64,000 bases of DNA from Dyadobacter jiangsuensis (GTDB lineage Bacteria > Bacteroidota > Bacteroidia > Cytophagales > Spirosomataceae), in NCBI RefSeq assembly GCF_003014695.1, contig NZ_PYAS01000022.1, positions 17,465 through 81,464 on the forward strand, read 5' to 3'. The notes under the pieces were generated by a model. The model was not told the DNA's origin and made no database searches. It saw nothing but the letters and a program-made list of their open reading frames with translations. The position numbers and the translations under genes are program-made. Positions 29,551 through 38,711 of this stretch are shown here, piece by piece. Numbering within the stretch: position 1 is the stretch's first letter; every line of letters starts with the position of its first letter.

Positions 29551-29970
29551 TCAACTTACATGGACACCATGCACAGCATATCGATATTTTTGCCGCCCAC
29601 AGCGAACAAGCAGACTTCCCCGGTATCCGATTGTTTGCTTATCGATCACTTTCCGTTGCTTGGCAAATAATATAATGCTATAATCAGCAGCAGAAAAATA
29701 CATTTCAAATCCCTTAGTTTTTTTACAGTCATTGTGATAGTTCAAACGGATCGTTTGTCCTCCGGTGATGTAAACAGCTTTTTTTAGGGGGGCTGCCATG
29801 AAGATAAACTGTTTTGTGGATAAAGGAACCTGTTTGAGAGCAAAAAAAACACCCCGCCTCCTCGACGGAATGTGCCTTACAAATAAAAGGTTTGAACCAT
29901 TATTCATGTGTTGACCAGATCCGATCATCGTAGAAAGAAGGCTGAAATAAATGCAGCAGATGTATGGCAT
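29551..29970 (-). CDS. Paralog of the small unknown exported protein at 8056-8478
   Basis: 139 aa. It matches the 140-aa protein at 8056-8478 along the second half: VFFALKQVPLSTKQFIF, FEMYFSAADYSIILFAKQ, KYRYAVHG. The N-terminus is less like a signal peptide. It sits 164 bp from the broken SDR copy at 30135-30840, so it may belong to the same decaying duplicate. It is intact as an open frame but may not be expressed. Confidence 0.5.
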   Translation of the reverse strand: MPYICCIYFSLLSTMIGSGQHMNNGSNLLFVRHIPSRRRGVFFALKQVPLSTKQFIFMAAPLKKAVYITGGQTIRLNYHNDCKKTKGFEMYFSAADYSIILFAKQRKVIDKQTIGYRGSLLVRCGRQKYRYAVHGVHVS

Positions 29971-30134
29971 GTAAATTGATTGGGTAGTTGTTACAAATCA
30001 ATGTGTCTACCGGGGTTGACGCCGATGTCCGCCGCCCCTTGTTTGCAACATAAACAAACAGCGGCAGGCCGGGACGAAACTCGCGTGGCCTGCCAAAAAT
30101 CAGTATTGATAAAAACTCTGTATCACCCTGGATA

Positions 30135-30840
30135 CTAGCGCGTTGTATAACCTCCGTTTGCGAAGATTGTCTGTCCGGTAATCCACCAGCCTTCCGTAAC
30201 AAGAAACTCGATCAGCGGGGCAATGTCTTTAATATCGGTAAGTCCGCCCAATGCAGCTGCCGACTTGTGATATGCAACGGCATCGGGACTTTCCTGGCCG
30301 CAGAAGAACGAGGTATCCATAGGCCCTGGAGCGACTGCCGTTACGCAAATCCCCCGGCCTCCAAACTGCTTGGAGGCGGCGCGTGTGAAATGCTCAACCG
30401 GTGCTTTCATACCTTCATAGGTCGAAAAAGACCCGTGTACGCCGCTAGCAGTTAGGTTACCACAGTACAAATCTTACCGTTGTCGCTGAGCTTCTTGCCT
30501 GCTTACTGGATAAAAAAGTAGGCAACCTTCGAAGTGATTTCGCTCATGCTGTCGTACTCTGCTTCGGTTGTCTCAACAAATGGCTTCTTCAAAACTTTCC
30601 CCACAGTATTGATGGCAATGTCAACTGCTCCGAAGCGGCCGATTGTTTCGTCAAAAAGTCGGGCAATATTGCCAACATCAGTCAGATCCGCTTGAAACAG
30701 GAAGGCCTCCGCTCCGGCGGCCAGTACGTCGGCCAACGTTTTCTCCGCATCCGGCAGGGTTTCCACTGTATTATAACGGATAGCAAGCTTCGTTCCTTTC
30801 GCCGCGAAGGTTCTGCTTAAAAGTTTAATGTCCAATAAAA
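30135..30840 (-). pseudogene. Broken copy of the SDR gene at 11093-11851
   Basis: Two frames together match the intact SDR from RLAIHYN to the shared end FANGGYTTR. The N-terminal Rossmann motif (ALIAGGGKNLGG in the intact gene) has been lost. An in-frame TAA replaces the codon after YFFIQ, a second TAA follows the CTVVT segment, and a one-base shift precedes STYEGMKAPVEH. It is not functional. Confidence 0.85.
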
Positions 30841-31423
30841 CTTTTAACTACCGCATTGCTGCCAGATAAAAATGGGCAACTGCTGCCGAAAGAGTGGATT
30901 ATTTTCTTGTCAATCTGCGGGGATAACTTTGCGGGCACTAAAAAACTGCATCCGAAAATCTAGATTCTGTTTAGGCTTAACACAACATCGGATTCTCGGC
31001 TATTTATCCAATCCCCTCTCGCGTGATTTTCTGCAAATTCTACGATTTCCCATTTGCGTGAATCGGCACTTAATCTCGAAGCTTTCGTTCAACTCTTCTG
31101 CGGCTGCCCAAGTCAGATTGACTACTGCCATTTCCTTGGCCGTAGAGAAGTGAGCATTACAGACGCCGTTGCAGAGGTTGTCGATACCTACAACAATGAA
31201 CAGGACGACAAATATTGCGGAAGCCAGTTCAAACGGGTAACCATCCGTCATTCTGAAATCTCAAAATACAATCGACTTTATTGCTGAAGTGGCCGCACTA
31301 ATTGCCGTCTCAGTATATCGCGCCCTTCTTTTACTACTTGCAGGATCTATTTTTCGCTCTTCCTACAGGTCGTTTTATCCCAATAATAAAAAGATTGACA
31401 TTCCTGATTGCTATATATTCATA
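30841..31423. other. Gene-poor region with a T9SS-cargo fragment
   Basis: About 580 bp with no intact gene. The minus strand carries the short Ig-like fragment listed separately; the rest shows nothing recognisable. Confidence 0.35.
30990..31150 (-). pseudogene. Fragment of the Ig-like block of a T9SS cargo gene
   Basis: The minus strand reads FSTAKEMAVVNLTWAAAEEL, then FEIK and, after a frameshift, DSRKWEIVEFAENHAR. This matches the KEGGTANLAWATTEEVNNKG and FEIQRSSNARDWKAIGFVAN block shared by the cargo proteins here. It is a short relic of another cargo gene. Confidence 0.5.
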
Positions 31424-31457
31424 AAAAACAGGATCCGGAATTCCGGATCCTGTTTTT
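31424..31457 (-). terminator. 34-bp perfect palindrome, bidirectional terminator
   Basis: A perfect palindrome centred at 31440/31441, with A5 at one end and T5 at the other and a GGATCCGGAATTCCGGATCC core. It lies 27 bp past the stop of the giant T9SS gene. It would fold into a stem with U runs on either strand. Confidence 0.8.
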
Positions 31458-31484
31458 GCTTTCACCTTATATGTATACGCCCTG

Positions 31485-34400
31485 TTATTTTACAACAAAA
31501 GTTTTGCTGTGCGCTTGGCCGTTTTCATACATTACACGCAATACGTACACGCCGGAGGGCAGGCTCCGGATGTCGATGATGTTACTTGACTGATTCGCAT
31601 TCAACACCTGGACTCCGGATACATTGAAGATCGACAGCTTGTATTCGCCGGCTTGCGGCAGGCTGAGCGTTAACCTTCCATCCACTGCTGGGTTAGGATA
31701 TACAGACAATGTGCCTTTGGCACCGTCGAATTGTAATGCAGCCGCCGAGCTGTACATGAATTTGCCATCGAAATCAATTTGTTTCAGGCGGTAGTAGTTG
31801 GTACCTGCCAATGGCGATGCGTCTTTGAAATCGTACGACAACGCGCCTTTGCTGTTACCGCCTTCGGTCTGGTTCGCAACAAAGCCGATCGCCTTCCAGT
31901 CGCGTGCATTTGAGCTGCGCTGGATCTCGAAGCCTTTGTTATTCACTTCTTCGGTAGTGGCCCAGGCAAGGTTGGCGGTGCCGCCTTCTTTCGCTGCCTT
32001 GAAGTAAGTAAGCGTTACAGGCAGAGCTGATTCGGCGGTGGTCGATACGTACACGAATGATGAGAAAGAAGTAATGTTGTGGAATTCCACGTAGTTTACG
32101 CCGTCTTCCACGCCGCTTGCGTCAGGCGTGAGCTGTACCGCTTTGGATGCATCGAGTACCCCTGAACCATACACATTCGCGATCACATCTTCGGCAGTTC
32201 CTTCATACTTGAACCAACCATTCACCTGGGCGCCCGGAAGCTGCGTAGCTGCCATTTCGGTGGCGCTGTAATAGACACGCACCTTTGCACTTGTGACTGC
32301 GGTGGATGAGCCGTTGGTCACCATGGTAATGCGCGGCATAAGACTGGTCGTTCTGGCAGCGTCGGAGTAGGTTACGCCTTCCGGAGTGATTTTCACCGTG
32401 AGGTTGTTCAGTACGTCGGCAGCCAGGCCTGAGGTAGCGAGCAGCTTCAGCGAATTGTCGGCACTGTTGCGGAAGTAGGTCCACGCGCCGGTACCGCAGT
32501 TGTCGCTGTACTCGGTGGTTTCCTCGACCACTGCCGGCAGGTAAACGGCACCGGTCGTAATAGGCGTCACCTTACCGAAGGTGAAGTAGCTTGCCCCATT
32601 CGGGAAGCTGTGGGTAGCTTCGTAATCGGTACCATTCACTGTCAGCGGAACAGCCGTAACGTTAGCCGAGAATGCCGCATCGGACGCGAACAGGATCACA
32701 TACCCTGCGCAGGCGTCGTTGGTCAGCGTGGTTGTACCTACGGAAGCCTGCGGGAAACGGATAAGTGTTTCACCTGCTACGTTGGTATTCTGCACTTTCC
32801 AGATACGGTTCATGCGGCGGGCATTGTTGATGCTGCCCTCGTACTCGAATGCCGTGTACGTGCTAGCCGTGTTGGTCATGGCCTGGGTATTGCCATTGTC
32901 GCCCCAGATGAGGAACTGGCCGTCAGCCAACTGGTTGGTATTTGCACCGTTCGTTGCAGCAATACCACCCAAACCGATCGTTACCTGATTGTTCGTATTG
33001 GTGTGCTGGTTCCGGCTCTGCTTCTGGTGCAATGCCGAACGGAAGTCGTTACCGATACCTGCCACGTTGTTGTGGTAAGCCGCGTTGGCGGTAGCATCCC
33101 ATACAACAGCGTCCGTGGACGTAGTATAGTTTGTACCCGCAGCCAACGTTACGCCGTATTTGAGGGCAAGGTAGCTATCTACTTTATTGCGGTCTGTCGC
33201 CGATACAGCCCCTGCGCCATAGATGATCAGCTCGCCGATGTTACCAACAAAACCGCCATCATCACCTGATGTAACATCGCCGGCGTTAGAACCGAACATA
33301 TGTCCGCCGGTTACCTCGCCGATTGCACCATGTACGTAAGGCGTACCTGCTGCACCGCCGTTGAGGCCCTTGGCTACCGAGACGTCCTTAAACGTATGGT
33401 ACATAATGCTCGGGCTGTTTGTCGAGAAATTCGGGTTTCCACCGCCTATGTTACCATTGACGAGCAATGATCCCGTATTATTTCTTCTCGCAATGGCGCT
33501 ATTGGCATACAGACCTGGTTGATCCCAGTTCGTGCCGTTGAACGTGGTGTTGTTCATACCAACGTTGAAGAACCGGCCACCGCTCAGTCCGTCTTTTGTT
33601 GCGGTAAAAATATCGAAGTCAAGCGAGCTGAGCGTTCTTTCAGTGATATTACCCAATTTCTGGTCCGTAGCCGTAAAATTAATGCCGGGGTTAAAGTTGA
33701 AGTATTCAGCTGCCCCTGCTTTGAACTTAGGCATGTTGGCATCTCCCAATTGGGTAGAGATCACACCGCCGTTAAAGTCGGCCCATTCAGATGCATCCGT
33801 ACCGTCACCGAGCGACTCCACATTGTAGTCAGCTCTGTACCAATGCGTGAGCTTGTTGGTAACCCCTCCCGGGCCTTGTACAAAGGCTGCGAAAGTAAAA
33901 TAGCTACCGTTTGCAAGTGTTACGTCGGCATAAACATATTCTTTGCCGCCAATGGTTACAGTAGACGACATCTCCGTAACTGCATCCGACAAATCGATCA
34001 CGTCATCGCTACTCTGAACCAGTTTCAGGTTAGCATACCCTTTCGCCCAGGCTACGCGAACGGTTCCTACCGATGCCGTATTCTGTACTTTCCAGATCGC
34101 CGAGAAACGGTTATAAGGTAAACCAGCTATGGTACCGAATGAAACCCCAGGTGCTTTTGCCAGGCCATTATCTCCCCAAACCAGGAACTGCTGGTCGTTG
34201 AGCATGGCCGCATTGCTTGCATTATCGTCGGCCAGGCCGGTGGTGCTGACCAATACCTCCTTCGACGTATTGATACTCCACGATTGCTTCTGGTTCAATG
34301 AACCCTGGTCATCTCTGGCAATACCTGCAATGTTATTGTTATAACCGGTATTGGCAGTTTGATCCCAGAATGTGGTAGTACCATTGGCAGCGATGTAATT

Positions 34401-37400
34401 GTGTGGTAATGTAATACCATATTTGATCGCTACGTAGCTGCGCACGCGTTGCTTCTCAGGCTCGGTCAGATCGCGCTCGTAGGCGATCGCCTCCCCTATC
34501 AAACCATTTCTCACTTCTCCTTGAGATCCCAACACACTACCATTATTGTGTAGCGAGTTTCCTGCGGTGAAATTGGTATTAACCGTGTTGGTTGTACCAT
34601 TCTGGCCATACTTGATACCCCCCGATCCGATTGTAAAAGATGCGTCGTTCAGGTACAGTTTGTTGGATTGTACGGTCGTACCTGGGTTGGAATATGGGTA
34701 CAAAATCGGGTTGGCACCCAAAGTCGTATACACCGGGTTGTTGGCCTGTGTAAGACCTGCCCCCGTGGTCGTGCCTCCGAAACCGATGATGTCTGCATAA
34801 CCACTCACCGAACGGTTGACAAATGCAGTAAACAAAGTACTGGCGGTACCATTGGCTGTATATGGCTTACCCGCAGGCAATACCATAAAGCGCGCGTCTG
34901 CACCGGTTGTTCCAAAATCCACAGTAGGGTTGAAGTTGTACAGTTTGCTGGCTACAAACGGCTGGCGGTCGTTGTTGGTTTGGGTGTAGTTGTTGGCATT
35001 ACCCGACAAATCAGCCCATTCCCCCGGCGCAAACCCTGCGTCCGAGCGCAACCATACGCGCAGGTTCAATGCAACTCCGCCCGGTCCGTTCAATTGTGTG
35101 GCGAATGTGAAATACTGTCCGTCGGCCAGGGTGACGTCCGCGTAGTTGTAGCTTACGCCGTTCAATGAAACCGTGTTCGAGGTCATTAATGTAGACGATC
35201 CCACGGAAGCAAAAGTGGGATCACCTCCCTGAACCAAGGTCAGGTTGGTCAACCCTGCCGGCCAGGCTACCCTTACCGTTCCGACACCCGAAGTGTTCTG
35301 TACTTTCCATACCGAAGCAAACCGGAAGTTGACCCCGGAAACACCGCTGATCGCTACCGCAGGCACTTTTCCAAGACCGTTATCGCCCCAAACGAACGAC
35401 TGACCGGTAGCCAGCGCATTGTTATTTGATGCATTGCTGGCGGCCAAGCCCGTTGTGCCGATCACAACCTGGCTACCTGTATTGATACTTTGCGACTGCT
35501 TTTGAACCAATGCGCTCCCTTCATCGCTGGCAATACCCGCAATATTTTTATTGTAGCCTGCATTGGTCGTTTGATTCCAAATGGTGGTGGTTCCATCACT
35601 GGCAATGTAATTGTGTGGCAGAGTAATACCATATTTAATAGCAGTGTAAGTTCTGACACGCTGCTTTTCCGGTTCTGTCAAATCCCTTTCATAGGCAATC
35701 ACCTCGCCTATCAGCCCGTTTCTAACTTCCGGTTGAGAGCCCAGCACACTTCCGTCGGCATGCTTGGCGTATCCGGCTGCGAACGTCTGCGTATTGGAAC
35801 CCGTCGTACCATTCTGACCATATTTAATGCCGGCGGTTCCTACCGTATAGGACACGTCATTCAAATACAATCTGTTAGCCACCACAGCGGATAGAGCCGG
35901 AGATGCATCCCCATACGGATAGACCAACGCATTAACTCCCAATCGGGTGAACACCGGCAAATTAGCATTGATCAGGTTCGCGGTTGTAGTAGTCGCGCCA
36001 AATCCAAGTATATCCGCATATCCTCCCACCCCGCGGTCGAGATTAATCGTAAAAACCGAGCTATTGGTGCCATTGGCCGAGTAAGGCTTACCCGCCGGAA
36101 CAACCATAAAGCGAGCATCTGCCCCTGTTGTTCCGAAGTCAATGATCGGGTTGAAGTTATAGGATGCTGTTGCTGTAAATGGCTGGCGACCCGAGTTTGT
36201 TTGGGTATAGCTGTTAGAGTTTCCCGATTGGTCCTGCCATTCACCCGGCGTAAAACCCTTGTCGGATTTAAGCCAAACCCTCAGATCCGTGAAAACGCCA
36301 CCTGGTGCAGCAACCTTGGCTGCAAATGTGAAGTACTGGCCATTCCCCAATGTCACGTCGGCGTAATTGTACACGACCCCGTTGATAGTAACCTCATTGG
36401 CTGCCATACTCGTCACCACGTCTGACGCATCGATCGAGACATCCGCACTTTGGATCAGGCTGAGATTCAAAAAGCCCTTCTCCCACGCCACGCGTACGGT
36501 ACCCACGTTACCCGAGTTCTGAACCTTCCAGATAGCCGCGAACCGGTGGCTGATGCCGCCGATACCCGCGATGGCTACGTTCGGCGACTTTGCCAGGCCG
36601 TTATCTCCCCAGATCAGGAATTGTCCGTTGTTGAGGCCCGCGGCATTGCCTGCATTGCTGCCTGCCAGCGCCCCCGTTCCGATCAACACCTGCCGGCCCG
36701 GATTGGTACTCCACGACTGCTTCTGGTGCAATGCGCCATTGTCGTCGCGGCCGATACCGGCGATATTGTTTTGCAAGCCGGCGTTCGTCGTAGCGCTCCA
36801 CACCACGTTACCCGCCGAATTTTTATAATCGCGGGCTCCATTCGTATAAGTAGTTCCATATTTAATGGCCAGGTAGGTTTCCAGGCGGTCCATCTGATCG
36901 GCGGTCAGTTTGTCTTCGAACACCATCACCTCGTTCAACTGGCCACTGAAAGCACCACAGTTGTTATCGGCACCAATGCGGAAATCCCGCGCACCGGTGC
37001 TCAGATTGGCATTATAAAGCTGGCTGCCGTTGTAATCGGTACGCGTACCGTTAAGCGACACCGTCGCGGCGGCGTATGATGCATTCGTGCCAGCGCCGTT
37101 CTGCCAACCCGAACCAGCTGTGAAGAACATGCCAGTCCGCACCCCAGAGTTGCCGATTCCCTGGTAACCAGGTCCACCGGTATAGAACAGGAGGTTCCTC
37201 TCGCTACCAAAAAAATGTAGGCCCGGATAATCCATCGATGCGTGAAACCCCGCGAAGCCACTTTGTTTCAGTGTGTTCACATAACCGGCAGCATAAATAC
37301 TCCCATTGGCCCTGTCGATCACATTTACACCTGCACCTGCAGTGAATTGCAGAAAGTCGTTACTGCCGTCGAACGTGACGGTAGGGTTAAAATTCGCCAA

Positions 37401-37664
37401 CGCGGAGCTATTGGAAAAAACCGGCCGTGCGCTCGCCGTGGCCTGGATCAGGTTGCTACCTGTCCCGCGCGCTTCATTCCATTGCTGGACTGTGGCGTTG
37501 TCGGATGCGGCAGTAGAGCCAGCATCTGAGAATACGGAGCCGGGCGCATCGGCCCGGTACCAGACCGCCGGGGCAACACCTCCGGGTGTCTGCGCACGCG
37601 CACCAAAGCAGGCAAGCATCGCTGATGCAAGCGCGATGGCGGCAACTTGTACATTTCGTTTCAT
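31485..37664 (-). CDS. Giant T9SS-sorted protein with four repeated LamG/DUF8202-like units
   Basis: 2059 aa with a signal peptide (AIALASAMLACFGARA/Q). Four units of about 400 aa begin near residues 27, 458, 860 and 1265. Each has a lectin-like front (VWYRAD or RVWLKSD, DFGTTGADARFMV) and a tail with YTAIKYGITL, NIAGI..D...L.QKQS, FVWGDNG and WKVQNT. Units 2 and 3 are the most alike, a recent tandem duplication. The C-terminus has the shared Ig-like block (PVTLTYFKA) and a type-A sorting domain (YPNPAVDGRLTL). It is probably a surface adhesin or glycan-binding protein; the ligand is unknown. Confidence 0.88.
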   Translation of the reverse strand: MKRNVQVAAIALASAMLACFGARAQTPGGVAPAVWYRADAPGSVFSDAGSTAASDNATVQQWNEARGTGSNLIQATASARPVFSNSSALANFNPTVTFDGSNDFLQFTAGAGVNVIDRANGSIYAAGYVNTLKQSGFAGFHASMDYPGLHFFGSERNLLFYTGGPGYQGIGNSGVRTGMFFTAGSGWQNGAGTNASYAAATVSLNGTRTDYNGSQLYNANLSTGARDFRIGADNNCGAFSGQLNEVMVFEDKLTADQMDRLETYLAIKYGTTYTNGARDYKNSAGNVVWSATTNAGLQNNIAGIGRDDNGALHQKQSWSTNPGRQVLIGTGALAGSNAGNAAGLNNGQFLIWGDNGLAKSPNVAIAGIGGISHRFAAIWKVQNSGNVGTVRVAWEKGFLNLSLIQSADVSIDASDVVTSMAANEVTINGVVYNYADVTLGNGQYFTFAAKVAAPGGVFTDLRVWLKSDKGFTPGEWQDQSGNSNSYTQTNSGRQPFTATASYNFNPIIDFGTTGADARFMVVPAGKPYSANGTNSSVFTINLDRGVGGYADILGFGATTTTANLINANLPVFTRLGVNALVYPYGDASPALSAVVANRLYLNDVSYTVGTAGIKYGQNGTTGSNTQTFAAGYAKHADGSVLGSQPEVRNGLIGEVIAYERDLTEPEKQRVRTYTAIKYGITLPHNYIASDGTTTIWNQTTNAGYNKNIAGIASDEGSALVQKQSQSINTGSQVVIGTTGLAASNASNNNALATGQSFVWGDNGLGKVPAVAISGVSGVNFRFASVWKVQNTSGVGTVRVAWPAGLTNLTLVQGGDPTFASVGSSTLMTSNTVSLNGVSYNYADVTLADGQYFTFATQLNGPGGVALNLRVWLRSDAGFAPGEWADLSGNANNYTQTNNDRQPFVASKLYNFNPTVDFGTTGADARFMVLPAGKPYTANGTASTLFTAFVNRSVSGYADIIGFGGTTTGAGLTQANNPVYTTLGANPILYPYSNPGTTVQSNKLYLNDASFTIGSGGIKYGQNGTTNTVNTNFTAGNSLHNNGSVLGSQGEVRNGLIGEAIAYERDLTEPEKQRVRSYVAIKYGITLPHNYIAANGTTTFWDQTANTGYNNNIAGIARDDQGSLNQKQSWSINTSKEVLVSTTGLADDNASNAAMLNDQQFLVWGDNGLAKAPGVSFGTIAGLPYNRFSAIWKVQNTASVGTVRVAWAKGYANLKLVQSSDDVIDLSDAVTEMSSTVTIGGKEYVYADVTLANGSYFTFAAFVQGPGGVTNKLTHWYRADYNVESLGDGTDASEWADFNGGVISTQLGDANMPKFKAGAAEYFNFNPGINFTATDQKLGNITERTLSSLDFDIFTATKDGLSGGRFFNVGMNNTTFNGTNWDQPGLYANSAIARRNNTGSLLVNGNIGGGNPNFSTNSPSIMYHTFKDVSVAKGLNGGAAGTPYVHGAIGEVTGGHMFGSNAGDVTSGDDGGFVGNIGELIIYGAGAVSATDRNKVDSYLALKYGVTLAAGTNYTTSTDAVVWDATANAAYHNNVAGIGNDFRSALHQKQSRNQHTNTNNQVTIGLGGIAATNGANTNQLADGQFLIWGDNGNTQAMTNTASTYTAFEYEGSINNARRMNRIWKVQNTNVAGETLIRFPQASVGTTTLTNDACAGYVILFASDAAFSANVTAVPLTVNGTDYEATHSFPNGASYFTFGKVTPITTGAVYLPAVVEETTEYSDNCGTGAWTYFRNSADNSLKLLATSGLAADVLNNLTVKITPEGVTYSDAARTTSLMPRITMVTNGSSTAVTSAKVRVYYSATEMAATQLPGAQVNGWFKYEGTAEDVIANVYGSGVLDASKAVQLTPDASGVEDGVNYVEFHNITSFSSFVYVSTTAESALPVTLTYFKAAKEGGTANLAWATTEEVNNKGFEIQRSSNARDWKAIGFVANQTEGGNSKGALSYDFKDASPLAGTNYYRLKQIDFDGKFMYSSAAALQFDGAKGTLSVYPNPAVDGRLTLSLPQAGEYKLSIFNVSGVQVLNANQSSNIIDIRSLPSGVYVLRVMYENGQAHSKTFVVK

Positions 37665-38711
37665 AAAACAGTTTTCAATTGTCCATAAATGGTTTACTCT
37701 TCTCTTATTCTCCCTTTATTTATTCATAATCAGCATTTTAAAAATCAATAAATTAATTTCAGCTTTGCTACACACATCTACCGCCAGCCTTTCAATTCAA
37801 TAGCTTTTTGCCTGGAAAAGTCGTACGTAGCCGGAATGAGGTAATTTATCCGGCATGAGTGCTTTTGTTATAACCCCACTTATGAAACCTCGGCACACAG
37901 ATCTAACCTGTAGCCCATGGAATTGTAGAATGTAAATGATATAGTGTGGTATAGCGTAATAAAAACTTCTGGATTGTATACCCGAAATAACAAATCTTAC
38001 TGTGGAGGTAGACCTAAAATTTCTTCGGCAAATTTCTCAACTTAATTCGATTGACGTGGGAGAGAATCTGGGCTAATTTGTATTACTTTTTTGTCGTAAT
38101 ATCTGTATTGCAACTTTATCCATTCCTTACGATAGCTTTTAGCCTAACAATTCAACAAAAAACATAAATGGAATTTGGATGTGTAGATAAAATATCAACT
38201 ACGGGTAGAAGACTAATAAGTGCCATAATTTATAGCTTTGTGATAACAAGGTGTCGGCTGAGAAGTTTCGCAAAAACGCCGTCGTAGCTAACATGGAAGT
38301 CGATGGCACGCCCCCTTTCGGCTTTTCATCTGAAAAGCTAGGTCGACTTAAATTGATCCTGCCTACAAACGAACGGCCCATACATACGTAGCCGCTGTCC
38401 GATATCTCACACTCGGAAGCCACGGTCATGTTCAGACATCCGTTACGGCATTTTTTCATACGTAAACCGGAGATCAGACCATCTGATATGGACGTTGTCT
38501 CCACTCACTTACTATCACAACCATCGAAAAAAGTAAGGGGCCTGAGAAAAAAGTGGATCATCAATTTAACGATTTTCAAGAATAGTCCGACGGCCCAGAC
38601 TTACCCTAAGGGCTGAAATAATTGTAGATGCGTAGAATACTATCAAATACCACTCTCGTACCAAAGACGATATTTTACGACCTCCATACCCTGCCTACAA
38701 TACCATCCTGA
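37665..38711. other. Long intergenic region
   Basis: About 1.05 kb between the giant cargo start and the HTCS stop. Open frames at 38199-38504 (minus) and 38428-38616 (plus) overlap each other and show no domain, signal peptide or recognisable motif. The stretch before 38200 is A+T rich and probably includes the cargo promoter. Confidence 0.35.

Noticed and set aside
38199..38504. 101-aa open frame in the long intergenic region
   Set aside because: No recognisable motif or signal peptide and it overlaps an opposite-strand frame; I cannot support it as a gene.
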